Shown piece by piece: positions 52,783-61,376 of a DNA stretch of 64,000 bases. Under the pieces are notes generated by a model. It was not told the DNA's origin, did not search any database, and saw only the letters and a program-made list of their open reading frames with translations. Location of the stretch: the NCBI GenBank assembly GCA_900316685.1, contig ONDS01000006.1:84060-148059 (forward strand). Direction: 5' to 3'. Every line of letters begins with the position of its first letter. The first letter of the stretch is position 1. The position numbers were made by a program, and so were the translations under genes. This stretch comes from an uncultured Prevotellaceae bacterium (GTDB taxonomy: Bacteria > Bacteroidota > Bacteroidia > Bacteroidales > Bacteroidaceae).

Positions 52783-53486
52783 CTAACAATTTTCTTACCG
52801 TTTTTGATATAGATGCCCTTTTGGGGCTCCTGTTCTAACTGGCGACCGTCCAGACCATAGATGTGGGGTGGGGTGGCTTGGGCGTCGGCAGGCAACTCGT
52901 CGATGGCTGTCACAGTGTTGTAGTTGATGGCTGTGAGCCAATTCTGAATGAGCGTTGCACGGCGGGAGTGGTTGGAATGGTTGATCCATAGATTCTCACT
53001 GAAATAATTACCTTCGGGAACCAATCGCTTGCAATCGGCGACAACACCGCTGATGCCGCTGCTGGCACTCGACACAATCAAGCCAATGTGCTTACCTGCC
53101 ATCTGCCCTCCGTAGTTGAACAGGTAAGTCTGCATGATGGCTGCCATCTGACTCCACCAAAGGGGCGTAACAATGATGATTGTTTCATAGTCGCTTAGCG
53201 TCGTGGTTATAGGGTCAATGGCAGGATAACTGCTCGCATCGTTAGGGTTGGCATTGATGGCGTTGAGCAGTTGGGTACCCAAGGCATAGCCATTGGCTTC
53301 GTACTTCAGTCCCTTCTCCGCTGGCTGTATCTCCAGCACGACGCACTCGATCTGACTTGACAGCGTGGTCACAATCTCACGGCAATAGTTAGTGTAGCTA
53401 TAATACACTACGAGCGTCTGAGCTGATACTTTTGTACTCAATAATGCGAGCAGTGAAACGACAATCGATATGAAACTCTTTTTCAT
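52779..53486 (-). CDS. Exported flavodoxin-fold protein with GIYIKNGKK tail
   Basis: A 235-residue protein. Signal peptide to about 22 (LALLSTKVSA, mature Gln), flavodoxin fold with VVYYSYTNYCREIVTTL (FMN loop), VTPLWWSQMAAIMQTYL and SSASSGISG, then a short linker and the tail IYGLDGRQLEQEPQKGIYI ending NGKKIVR. The same kind of tail ends the SUMF1 fusion encoded next, with which it overlaps by four bases. Such tails resemble C-terminal sorting or anchoring signals of Bacteroidetes, which would place the protein at the outer surface; this is inference. Confidence 0.87.
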   Translation of the reverse strand: MKKSFISIVVSLLALLSTKVSAQTLVVYYSYTNYCREIVTTLSSQIECVVLEIQPAEKGLKYEANGYALGTQLLNAINANPNDASSYPAIDPITTTLSDYETIIIVTPLWWSQMAAIMQTYLFNYGGQMAGKHIGLIVSSASSGISGVVADCKRLVPEGNYFSENLWINHSNHSRRATLIQNWLTAINYNTVTAIDELPADAQATPPHIYGLDGRQLEQEPQKGIYIKNGKKIVR

Positions 53487-53498
53487 ACTAAGCAGTTG

Positions 53499-54533
53499 TT
53501 ATTTGTTTTTGCTTGCAGCTACCCAGACTGGCTCTTCGTCCATCACGGGCTTGTTCACAGCCATCACACCGGAAAGGTTGTGCGGCAAGTAGGGTGCCTC
53601 CAGATAGCGTATGTCGTCTGCCGTCAGGTGAACGTCGAGTGCCTTGACGGCACCCTCAATATGGTGCAGCTTTGTAGCTCCTACGATAGGTGATTCTACT
53701 TTTGTCAACAGCCATGCCAAAGATATTTGCGTCATCTCCACGCCATAGCGGTCGGCCAGTTCCACCACACGCTCCACGATACGGTTGTCTTGCTCGGCCG
53801 TGGCATCATACTTGAAGTGCATGAACGAGTCCTCCTTCTGGCGTTTCGAAGTCTCACCTGGCCGTTTGGCCAACTTGCCGGAAGCCAGTGAACTGTAGGG
53901 TGTCATGGCGATGTTCTCCTCACGGCAGAAGGGGAACATCTCGCGCTCCTCCTCGCGCATGATGAGGTTGTAGTGGTTCTGCACGCTGATGAATTTTGCC
54001 CAGCCGCGTCGTTCTGCCAGCGCATTCATCTTGGCCACTTGATAGGCATAGGCATTGGCGATGCCGATATAGCGGGCCTTGCCCGTGCGCACAGCCTCGT
54101 TCATGCCTTCCATAATCTCCTCTGCAGGCGTATTGTAGTCCCAAATATGGTAGATATACAAATCGACATAGTCCATACCGAGATGCTCCAGGCTGCTGTT
54201 GATGTTGTTCATCACATGCTGCCGCCCATCGATACCCTGCTGGATTTCCTCTTCTGTGCGAGGCAGGAATTTCGTGGCCACTACCACATCCTCACGCCTT
54301 GACATATCCCGCAAAGCACGCCCCACAATCTGTTCGGAGGTACCCAACTGATAGGCAATGGCAGTGTCGAAGAAATTCACGCCGAGCTCAAGTGTGCGAC
54401 GTATGATTTCGCGTGTCGGTTCCTCGCCGATAGTCCATGAGTGCTGTCCGATGCTGGCATCGCCGAACCCCATGCAGCCCAAGCAGATGCGGGACACATG
54501 GAGGTCGGAGTTGCCTAATTTGATGTATTCCAT
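53499..54533 (-). CDS. Aldo/keto reductase (YajO-like)
   Basis: A 344-residue cytosolic reductase. Tetrad residues: Asp and Tyr in FFDTAIAYQLGTSEQ, Lys in VVATKF, His in YIYHIWD. The C-terminal coenzyme-binding segment VGATKLHHIEGAVKAL is present. The length and the MGFG(D)ASIGQHSWTIGEEPTREI insert fit the Tas/YajO group rather than AKR5. It sits 12 bp before the exported flavodoxin gene and 26 bp after another reductase, forming a four-gene run on the minus strand. Confidence 0.92.
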   Translation of the reverse strand: MEYIKLGNSDLHVSRICLGCMGFGDASIGQHSWTIGEEPTREIIRRTLELGVNFFDTAIAYQLGTSEQIVGRALRDMSRREDVVVATKFLPRTEEEIQQGIDGRQHVMNNINSSLEHLGMDYVDLYIYHIWDYNTPAEEIMEGMNEAVRTGKARYIGIANAYAYQVAKMNALAERRGWAKFISVQNHYNLIMREEEREMFPFCREENIAMTPYSSLASGKLAKRPGETSKRQKEDSFMHFKYDATAEQDNRIVERVVELADRYGVEMTQISLAWLLTKVESPIVGATKLHHIEGAVKALDVHLTADDIRYLEAPYLPHNLSGVMAVNKPVMDEEPVWVAASKNK

Positions 54534-54559
54534 TTCTTCTCACATTATCTTGTCAATCA

Positions 54560-55495
54560 TTACTCCATGCTGTGTTCCCAACCGCCACGGGTATCTATGC
54601 CTGTGCTATCGGCAAGCTGCTCCAGACGCGACACTTCTTCTTTAGTCAACTGAATCTTGGCGGCCTCGGCTGCTTCCACGACATGACGTTCCTTCGTGGC
54701 TCCGATGATGGGCATGGTACCCTTGGCGATGGCCCATGCTATGCCTATCTGCGAACAACTGGCTCCATATTTCTCGCCGATGGCCTTCATCTCGTTGGTC
54801 AGAGCCTCCAACTGCGGTAACACGGGGTTGTACTTCTTGCCGCGGTCGCTCTCTTCAGGCAGTGGGTTCTCTTTGTTATATTTGCCAGAGAGTGCACCCT
54901 GCTCCAGCACCATATAGGCCCAGAACTCAATGCCCTGCTCTTTGCAATAGTCCAGTACGCCGCCTTTTTCTGAAGAGCGATAGAGCAGCGAGAAGTGGTT
55001 CTGTACGGCACTCACCTTGAAACCGGCTTCGCCCAAGATCTCGTTGGCTCGACGGATTTCCTTGATGTTATGGTTCGACACACCCACACGCTTCACCTTA
55101 CCCGACTGAAGCAGGGGAATCAAACCGGGAGTCCACCGCTCCACGTCCATGGGGTTGTGAATCCAGTAGATGTCTATATAGTCGCACGCCATGCGATCTA
55201 TCGAGGCGTCGGCCATCTTCTCGACGGAGTTTTCAAACACTTCGGCTATTTGTGGTGTGAACTTCGTGGATATTTCAACGTCCTTGCGCTCATATCCTTG
55301 AGCCAACTTACCGAGAATCTTCTCCGATTCGCCCATGCCATAAGCTGTAGCCGTATCCCATAGGCTCAGTCCTGCCTTCATAGCCGCATCGAATACGGGC
55401 TTAAGGTTTTCCACGTCGGTCTTGCTGCCGAATACTTTATCTCCTCCAAATGCTCCTGCGCCCCAGGCCCAGGTTCCTAATGCGATTTTTGCCAT
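54560..55495 (-). CDS. Aldo/keto reductase
   Basis: A 311-residue cytosolic reductase of a third subgroup. It opens MAKIALGTWAWGAGAFGGD; Asp and Tyr are in LWDTATAYGMGESEKILG, Lys in ISTKFTP, His in YWIHNPMD, and IIGATKERHVVEAAEAA closes the coenzyme site. It is the first gene of the run with the second reductase, the exported flavodoxin and the SUMF1/flavodoxin fusion, and it is transcribed away from the AraC gene, a layout that suggests AraC control. Confidence 0.92.
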   Translation of the reverse strand: MAKIALGTWAWGAGAFGGDKVFGSKTDVENLKPVFDAAMKAGLSLWDTATAYGMGESEKILGKLAQGYERKDVEISTKFTPQIAEVFENSVEKMADASIDRMACDYIDIYWIHNPMDVERWTPGLIPLLQSGKVKRVGVSNHNIKEIRRANEILGEAGFKVSAVQNHFSLLYRSSEKGGVLDYCKEQGIEFWAYMVLEQGALSGKYNKENPLPEESDRGKKYNPVLPQLEALTNEMKAIGEKYGASCSQIGIAWAIAKGTMPIIGATKERHVVEAAEAAKIQLTKEEVSRLEQLADSTGIDTRGGWEHSME

Positions 55496-55532
55496 GATAT
55501 TCTCTTGTTTTATGTATTTGTTTATTTTTTGG

Positions 55533-55624
55533 CAAAGATACGGCGAAATAGCTGTCTGCTTGTTAACTAAAATACGGATTGTTTAACCAAAATCACTGAA
55601 ACTGGGAAAAAAAGTGTAACTTTG
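55533..55624. promoter_or_regulatory. Divergent promoters between the reductase operon and araC-type gene
   Basis: CAAAGATA at 55533-55540 is the minus-strand -7 box of the reductase operon; TAACTTTG at 55617-55624 is the plus-strand -7 box of the regulator gene, nine bases before its ATG, so that transcript is almost leaderless. Confidence 0.6.
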
Positions 55625-55632
55625 CAGATACA

Positions 55633-56601
55633 ATGAAGAAAAACGCGATTAACAAAGAGCAAAACGATGCTTGCATCTGTCCAGAAGAGTGTGACCATTC
55701 TCGGCCCAAGACCAAAATACTGAAAGTCCATAGTGTAAACGACTATGCCTGCTACATCGGTGCCCCCGTGCTGCATCCACTCGTTTCTGTCATCCACTAC
55801 GACGAGTTGGAACATTGTCGCCATTCACTTAACAACTACGATGTATATGGTATTTTCATCGGGGATGAGACCTTGGAGAATCTTACCTATGGACTTACAA
55901 CCTACGACCTTCGTCGTCACGCCCTGATGTGCGTTTCACCCGGACAGATTGGCGGCAAAGCCGACACCGGTGAAGAAATACAGACGAAAGGTTGGGCGCT
56001 GCTCTTTGATCCTGAGTTGTTTCATGGTACAGACTTGGAACGCCGTATGCCTTCCTTTACTTTCTTTTCTTACAACACCAGCGAGGCTCTTCTGATGACC
56101 GTAGAACAGAGGCAAACCATTGTGAATATGTTTGAGGCAATTCGTTCTGAATTAAAGGAAAGTGATAGTCATACCCAGCATATTGTCGTAGCACAACTGC
56201 AGCTTATTTTGGAATACATAGCCCGGTTCTATACCTGTCAGCTCTCATTGCAGACGAAATCATCCAATGATTTGCTTACACGTTTTGAGAGTCTTCTTAA
56301 CCGATATTACGCTGAGGGTTTACAGTATAAATATGGACTTCCTTCGGTGAAGTATTGTGCACAAGAACTCTTCTTATCCACTAATTATTTTGGCGACCTG
56401 ATTCGTCAGATGACCGATGATACCGCCGGTAATGTCATTCGACGATTCCTGATGCAACGTGCGCAGCAACTACTCATTGGTGGAACAACGATTACAGCAA
56501 CCGCAGAGCAATTAGGCTTTGAATATCCTCAGCACTTCACGCGGATGTTCAAGAGGCATTTCGGTGAGTCGCCGAGTAGATATCTCAATCGCAAAAGATA
56601 G
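55633..56601 (+). CDS. AraC-family transcriptional regulator
   Basis: A 322-residue regulator. The N-terminal about 200 residues hold an effector or dimer domain with a possible Cys-rich start (ACICPEECDHS, three Cys within the first 24 residues); the C-terminal about 95 residues form two helix-turn-helix motifs ending EYPQHFTRMFKRHFGESPSRYLN, the classic AraC signature. It diverges from the reductase/flavodoxin operon. Regulators of this layout are often found next to such reductase genes in Bacteroidetes; the Cys residues make redox sensing thinkable but unproved. Confidence 0.92.
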   Translation: MKKNAINKEQNDACICPEECDHSRPKTKILKVHSVNDYACYIGAPVLHPLVSVIHYDELEHCRHSLNNYDVYGIFIGDETLENLTYGLTTYDLRRHALMCVSPGQIGGKADTGEEIQTKGWALLFDPELFHGTDLERRMPSFTFFSYNTSEALLMTVEQRQTIVNMFEAIRSELKESDSHTQHIVVAQLQLILEYIARFYTCQLSLQTKSSNDLLTRFESLLNRYYAEGLQYKYGLPSVKYCAQELFLSTNYFGDLIRQMTDDTAGNVIRRFLMQRAQQLLIGGTTITATAEQLGFEYPQHFTRMFKRHFGESPSRYLNRKR

Positions 56602-56900
56602 TATTATTGTACTCCCGCCACTCCTGACCGGATTCAGGAAACATACATTTCTTAATGATAACAGAGGCAATTTAACACTAAATCTGCCAAATATGTTAAA
56701 CTATTACACTCGCTGGCAGAAGATGATATGTTTTATATTGCCGTCCGGTGTACTTTCGCTATCTTTGCGGCAAATAATAATCGTTATGATGTTTTCGGAT
56801 CAATAATTATCATCCGATGTCACCTTTTGCTCCTCTGAACTGTTATATAGATGAACCGGTTCACGGAAACAGAAGTTTAACAATATAAAAGAAGAAAAAA
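56602..56900 (+). promoter_or_regulatory. Leader region of the sigma-factor operon
   Basis: ATTG (56737-56740), 19 bases, TATCTTTG (56760-56767) is a near-consensus promoter about 130 bases before the first gene. No gene is seen in this 299-bp gap. Confidence 0.6.
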
Positions 56901-57356
56901 ATGAAAGAATTAGTCGCCATCTTAGTACCCATCGCCATAGGATGTGTGTTACCCCTCATGATAGTGTGGTTTGTCATCCGTAAAAAGATGAATGAAACCA
57001 ACCAACGCACTCAGATCGTGCTGGCAGCCATCGAGAAGAATCCCGATATGGACATCGAGGAACTGATGAAGAAGATTTCGCCAAAGAACAAGCTACTCAA
57101 GGAGAAACTGCTGGCGAAACTGCTGTGGGGCAGCATTATTACATTCCTTGGTGTTGCTCTGATAGGTTTCTGCATCATCCAAGCCTTTATTGGCGGAATG
57201 ACAACTATAGCCCTTCAGAACTTCAGCCTATTCGGAGTGGTTCTTTTAGGCATAGGCATCGCTTTCCTTATTAACTACAAGACAGGCAAGCGGATGCTCG
57301 CCAAGGAGATTGAAGCAGAAGAGCAGATACTGGTAGCACAAGCCGAGAACAAGTGA
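56901..57356 (+). CDS. DUF6249-like membrane protein
   Basis: A 151-residue protein with an N-terminal helix (about 5-27), a charged helical stretch (NQRTQIVLAAIEKNPDMDIE), and two more helices (about 75-97 and 105-125). It resembles small Bacteroidetes membrane proteins of the DUF6249 type (from memory). It overlaps the sigma factor start (GTGA). Together with the following two genes it forms a three-gene unit, so it may belong to the signal pathway that controls the sigma factor. Confidence 0.7.
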   Translation: MKELVAILVPIAIGCVLPLMIVWFVIRKKMNETNQRTQIVLAAIEKNPDMDIEELMKKISPKNKLLKEKLLAKLLWGSIITFLGVALIGFCIIQAFIGGMTTIALQNFSLFGVVLLGIGIAFLINYKTGKRMLAKEIEAEEQILVAQAENK

Positions 57357-57829
57357 CACGCGAACAGTTCATCACCCAGGTAGAGCGTGAGCAGGAAGCC
57401 CTTCGCGGCTTCTTGTTCGCCCTCTGCTGCGGCAACAAGGGCGATGCCGACGACCTGGCGCAGGACGCGTTGGTGAAGGCTTACCTCTCGTCGGCTGGCT
57501 ATCAGGATAGGGGGCGTTTCCGCTCGTGGCTCTTCAAGATTGCCCACAACACCTTCCTCAACAACAGGGTTAGTCTGCGCACGGCGGAGAGCATCGACGA
57601 GGCGCGGAAACTTGTCAGCCCTCTTGCTGCCGACAGCGGTTTCGAACATCAGAACCTCTATCTTGCCCTGCGCACCTTGTCGCCTAAGGAGCGTTCGGCC
57701 ATCACGCTCTATTATCTTAGCGGCTACAGCATCAAAGAGATAGCCTCCATTACCGACACATCGGAAGATGCCGTCAAGAAACAGCTCTCACGAGGCCGTG
57801 ACAGATTAAAGGAAAAACTAAAGTTATGA
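57353..57829 (+). CDS. ECF-type RNA polymerase sigma factor
   Basis: A 158-residue sigma-70 family factor of ECF size. Region 2 (about 10-80) has DADDLAQDALVKAYL and RFRSWLFKIAHNTFLN; region 4 (about 100-155) has LSPKERSAITLYYLSGYSIKEIA and SEDAVKKQLSRGRDRLK, split here at the turn. It starts with GTG, overlapping the stop of the previous gene by four bases, and its own stop overlaps the next start (ATGA). The following small membrane protein is a likely anti-sigma factor. Confidence 0.92.
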   Translation: MTREQFITQVEREQEALRGFLFALCCGNKGDADDLAQDALVKAYLSSAGYQDRGRFRSWLFKIAHNTFLNNRVSLRTAESIDEARKLVSPLAADSGFEHQNLYLALRTLSPKERSAITLYYLSGYSIKEIASITDTSEDAVKKQLSRGRDRLKEKLKL

Positions 57830-58224
57830 CAAAAGACAAGTCTCTCGAGGAACTTTTCCTCACCCAGCAGCCGCATTTCGATGACAAGACTGAGTTCATG
57901 GCTGCACTCTCCCGACGGTTAGATGCCGTGGAGTACGTCCGTCAGCATCAAGAAGCTACCATCCATCGCTATCGTATGGCCATGCTTGTTGCCTTTGTCA
58001 TTGGCATCATCAGCGGAGCCGTTACCTTGGCATTTGTCCTCTCCGTGCCGACAGACGTGCCGCTGTTCACCTTCAACGTGCAATCAGGCTTTCTGTCATG
58101 GCTCGCCGAAAACTCCCGCATTATTTCATCTACCGCCCTAACCTTACTGATATGTCTCGGCTTGATGAGCATTGCCAGTAATGTTCATGATATTTTGCGC
58201 ATTCGGAAATATTCCTCTATCTGA
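57826..58224 (+). CDS. Putative anti-sigma membrane protein
   Basis: A 132-residue protein: about 45 polar residues with a helical, acidic start (MTKDKSLEELFLTQQPHFDD), then two membrane helices (about 48-70 and 95-118). Size, position right after an ECF sigma factor and translational overlap fit an anti-sigma factor, though no known anti-sigma domain is recognised. The next gene is on the opposite strand and converges. Confidence 0.65.
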   Translation: MTKDKSLEELFLTQQPHFDDKTEFMAALSRRLDAVEYVRQHQEATIHRYRMAMLVAFVIGIISGAVTLAFVLSVPTDVPLFTFNVQSGFLSWLAENSRIISSTALTLLICLGLMSIASNVHDILRIRKYSSI

Positions 58225-58230
58225 GAACCG

Positions 58231-58326
58231 TCAATCTGTCGGATTAAACTGCGAGAACCACTTCACCTGGTCTTCATACTTGTGGATGATGGCTTCCACA
58301 TCGGTGAAGCCGGGGAATATCGGCGG
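58231..58326 (-). other. In-frame coding extension beyond the hydrolase TGA
   Basis: After the TGA at 58327-58329 the same frame continues for 31 codons, PPIFPGFTDVEAIIHKYEDQ and VKWFSQFNPTD, to a second stop at 58231-58233. The text is protein-like, so the original gene probably ran to here. Confidence 0.6.
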
Positions 58327-59025
58327 TCACTTTTCGGGACTGTAGATGATTTTGTCGATGCACCATGCAAAGCCCTTGGCGGTGCGGAGGGCACCATCCA
58401 CGAAATGATTGCCCATGTTCCATTCCAGCGTTGTGTGGTCAGGACCAAGGATTTGCTTCAGATGCTCATGCTCCCAGCGTACGTTGTTGCCCACCTGGGC
58501 AATGGCCTTGTTGCGGGTATGCTCCTCGCGGTTGCCAAGGCTGAGATAGACGTAGCGCGCATAGACATCATGAGCATCTGAAAAACCACACCAGGCATCT
58601 ATCCACAACGATGGCGACACGGCTGCCACAGCCTCGAAACAATCGGCCTTCGATGCTGACCAACGCGCGAACAATCCGCCTAACGAATAGCCGCCTAAAA
58701 CAACAGGCAGAGTTCCAAACTGTTCTTTCAAATATGGAATAAGGCTTTTAGTGATATAATCCAAGGTGTCGAAGGCATGTTTACCTACGTCCTGACGCTT
58801 CGATACGGCAGGGTCGTGCCATGGGGTAAGTTCTGCCTCCCAGTCGCCGATGGCAAAGGCTGCCATCACGAACGACACACCAGCCATTTCCCTAATCATT
58901 TTCACCTCATCGTCGATGCTGCCACGCTCCTGTGCGCCCAGTGTCTGGATGAGCAATGCTTTTGGCTTCTCGCCTTCGGTATAAAACAGGCACTCGCGTC
59001 CGCTGATTTCTATAATCTGTTTCAT
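58327..59025 (-). CDS. Alpha/beta hydrolase (esterase-like), probably shortened by a TGA
   Basis: A 232-residue alpha/beta hydrolase. The nucleophile elbow is GGYSLGG (Ser about 114), the likely acid is in the stretch around GFSDAHDVYAR, and the His is in WNMGNHFVDGA. No signal peptide. The TGA ends the protein at IYSPEK, but the same frame runs on with coding character, so it may have lost about 31 C-terminal residues. The catalytic residues all lie before the stop, so activity may remain. It converges with the sigma operon. Confidence 0.82.
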   Translation of the reverse strand: MKQIIEISGRECLFYTEGEKPKALLIQTLGAQERGSIDDEVKMIREMAGVSFVMAAFAIGDWEAELTPWHDPAVSKRQDVGKHAFDTLDYITKSLIPYLKEQFGTLPVVLGGYSLGGLFARWSASKADCFEAVAAVSPSLWIDAWCGFSDAHDVYARYVYLSLGNREEHTRNKAIAQVGNNVRWEHEHLKQILGPDHTTLEWNMGNHFVDGALRTAKGFAWCIDKIIYSPEK

Positions 59026-59078
59026 CTTGACTGCAAAATTACGATTTTATTCTGAAAATGACAAGTGCATCATATCCT

Positions 59079-59298
59079 TCATGTAGCCTTCTTACCAATC
59101 TCGCCCAACAATTCGTTTGTGAAGAAACCATTTCGTCCTTCGGCCAGCGGTCCCCACGACATAATGCGGCAATCCAGTTCGTCCATGTATTTCTTGGCCT
59201 CCACTTGCTGGTCAAAGACAAGAGTCTCCACCTGGTTCACCAACACCGTAACCTATCTGCGGCATTTCCACGCCGTTGTAAAGCTTGATTGTATTCAT
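59079..59298 (-). pseudogene. Aldo/keto reductase remnant with internal deletion
   Basis: The start at 59298 reads MNTIKLYNGVEMPQIGYGV, nearly the opening of the reductase at 41431-42276. After about 19 codons the frame shifts into text from the middle of the same family, VNQVETLVFDQQVEAKKYMD and RIMSWGPLAEGRNGFFTNE, ending LLGEIGKKAT at 59079. About 130 codons between the two parts and everything after are missing. It cannot encode a working enzyme. Confidence 0.85.
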
Positions 59299-59308
59299 CT
59301 GTTGATTT

Positions 59309-60145
59309 TTAATGTGTTGCCTTCAAATACTGTAAGTCACCATACCAATAACTGGCGGTACAACCACCGTCGATGAGGAAGTCGGCACCGCTGATGAAAC
59401 GTCCACGGCTTGACATCAGGAACTCGGCGAGGTCGCCCACTTCGTCGGGCGTTCCGGCACGACGTGCTGGCATTCCCTCAATCATCTTCAGATAGCCGTC
59501 CTTGCGAGGGCCGTGCAACTCGTCATTGGCCAACGGAGTGATGATGATACCTGGCGAAATGGAGTTGATGGTGGCACCACGACGGCCCCAGCGGGTGGCC
59601 TCGTACATCACGCGGAGCACATTGCATCGCTTGGAGTACTGATAGGCTTTCAGCGTGTCGTTGATTTCCTTCAGGAAAGGCAACTCTAACAGTTCATCCA
59701 CAGGAGTCGTGGCCAATGCCTCGTTCTGCTCCTGGGGCAATGCTGGCAGACGATGACCGCTTTGCGAGGAGATAATCACGCCCGAACCTCCCTCGGCTAT
59801 CACCTTGCCAAACTCCTCCAACAATACGCTTGTTCCATAAAGGTCAACGCATAGGATTTCTTCTACGGGAGCCTGTGAGGGGGACACGCCAGCGGCATTC
59901 ACAAGGTTCGTCACCTCGCCTTTGCTGGTGGCGTACTCCACCAACTTCACGATGTCAGCCTTTGAACCAAGGTTACACTTGATGGTTGAGCACTCGAAGC
60001 CAGCGTTCTCCAAAGTCTTTGCTGCCTTCTCTGCATGTTCCAGACTATAGTCGGCCAACACAATGTGCTTACCAGCCGACACACGGCGGATAATCGCTTG
60101 TCCGATGCTGCCAGCACCAACTAATACTGCTACTTGTTTTTTCAT
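59309..60145 (-). CDS. Short-chain dehydrogenase/reductase
   Basis: A 278-residue Rossmann-fold oxidoreductase. AVLVGAGSIGQAI is the coenzyme loop, VNAAGVSP the NAG-like motif, and YQYSKRCNV the catalytic Tyr-x3-Lys; INSISPGIIITP and SGADFLIDGGC are the usual C-terminal segments. The start at 60145 (MKKQV) is preferred over an ATG three codons earlier. It lies 18 bp downstream of the alcohol dehydrogenase gene and 10 bp upstream of the reductase remnant, all on the minus strand. The substrate is unknown. Confidence 0.92.
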   Translation of the reverse strand: MKKQVAVLVGAGSIGQAIIRRVSAGKHIVLADYSLEHAEKAAKTLENAGFECSTIKCNLGSKADIVKLVEYATSKGEVTNLVNAAGVSPSQAPVEEILCVDLYGTSVLLEEFGKVIAEGGSGVIISSQSGHRLPALPQEQNEALATTPVDELLELPFLKEINDTLKAYQYSKRCNVLRVMYEATRWGRRGATINSISPGIIITPLANDELHGPRKDGYLKMIEGMPARRAGTPDEVGDLAEFLMSSRGRFISGADFLIDGGCTASYWYGDLQYLKATH

Positions 60146-60163
60146 AACTATCATATCTTTGTT

Positions 60164-61339
60164 TTACAAGCATATTCTGTATATCTTTTCAACGTCCTCG
60201 GGAGTGAGGTCGGTGAAGCCGTGGAGAACTCCATCGGGGCCACAGGCTTTCTTGGCCATCAGGGCAAAGTTCTTGTCGTCGATGCCGAGGTCGGAGAGTC
60301 GAGGCTTCAGCCCAAGGGTCTCAAAGAAGAAAGTTTCAAGGGCCTTGATGGCGGCTTTGGCACCCTCCATCACGGTCAGCGACATGTCCATATCCAGCAC
60401 ATTCATGCCGAACTGGCAGATAATGGGTGCAGTCTTTTCATCAAGTACGTACGAGAGCCAGCGCGGAGTAAGGATTGCCAGACCGTGACCATGGGTGATG
60501 TCGTAGAAGGCCGACAACTCGTGCTCCATCGAGTGGCAGACGGTGGCCTGGAAATAACCGTCGTACAGGAATCCGTTGAGTGCCCACGATGATGCCCACA
60601 TCAGGTTGGTACGAGCCTCATAGTCATCGGGCCTGCAGACGGCAATGGGAGCGTATTTCACGACCGTCCGCAGCACCTCCTCCTGCACGCGGCGCAACAT
60701 GTCCATTGACGGTTGCTTTGAGAAATAGGCCACGTCGAAGATGTGCGACATGATGTCTGCACTTCCGCTTGCTGTCTGGTAAGGGCTGACGGTGAAGGTG
60801 TTCGTGGGATCGAGGAACGACACATCGGGATTGTTGTCGGGTGCGAAGTAGCCGTATTTCTCATTGGTCTCCACATTGCTGATGACGCAGCCGCCATCCA
60901 TCTCCGAGCCTGTGGCCGAGAGGGTGAGCACTGTGATAAAGGGCAGCGTCTCGCTGACTGAAGCCTTGCCAGTCACCAAGTCCCACACGTCATCGCCCTC
61001 ATACTTCGCAGCGGCAGCAATGCCCTTGGTGGCATCGATTGTAGAACCGCCACCAACAGCCAACAATACATCGATACCTTCCTGCTTACAGATGGCAGCA
61101 CCCTTATTAACTGTAGTATGATGGGGATTGGGTTCTACGCCGGGCAGTTCAAACACCGTCATGCCTGCCTGCTGGAGCTCAGCCATCACCTTGTCGTAGA
61201 GGCCGATGCGCTTGATGCTGCCACCGCCATAGACAAAGAGCACTTTCTTACCGAAACGTGCCACTTCCTCATGCAGGTGACACAACTGATCCTTGCCAAA
61301 ATATACCTTGGTCTTGTTCTCGAATACAAAGTTTCTCAT
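60164..61339 (-). CDS. Iron-containing alcohol dehydrogenase (YqhD/BDH type)
   Basis: A 391-residue group III alcohol dehydrogenase. VYGGGSIKR and VGGGSTIDATKGIA bind NAD(P); the metal ligands are Asp in SADIMSHIFD and the His residues in CHSMEHELSAFYDITHGHG. It matches the butanol-dehydrogenase/YqhD group, NADPH enzymes that reduce short and reactive aldehydes such as those from lipid peroxidation. It heads the run alcohol dehydrogenase-SDR-reductase remnant. Confidence 0.94.
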   Translation of the reverse strand: MRNFVFENKTKVYFGKDQLCHLHEEVARFGKKVLFVYGGGSIKRIGLYDKVMAELQQAGMTVFELPGVEPNPHHTTVNKGAAICKQEGIDVLLAVGGGSTIDATKGIAAAAKYEGDDVWDLVTGKASVSETLPFITVLTLSATGSEMDGGCVISNVETNEKYGYFAPDNNPDVSFLDPTNTFTVSPYQTASGSADIMSHIFDVAYFSKQPSMDMLRRVQEEVLRTVVKYAPIAVCRPDDYEARTNLMWASSWALNGFLYDGYFQATVCHSMEHELSAFYDITHGHGLAILTPRWLSYVLDEKTAPIICQFGMNVLDMDMSLTVMEGAKAAIKALETFFFETLGLKPRLSDLGIDDKNFALMAKKACGPDGVLHGFTDLTPEDVEKIYRICL

Positions 61340-61376
61340 ATTTCTTTTTCCTTTTCCTTATTTCATGATGTTCTGC

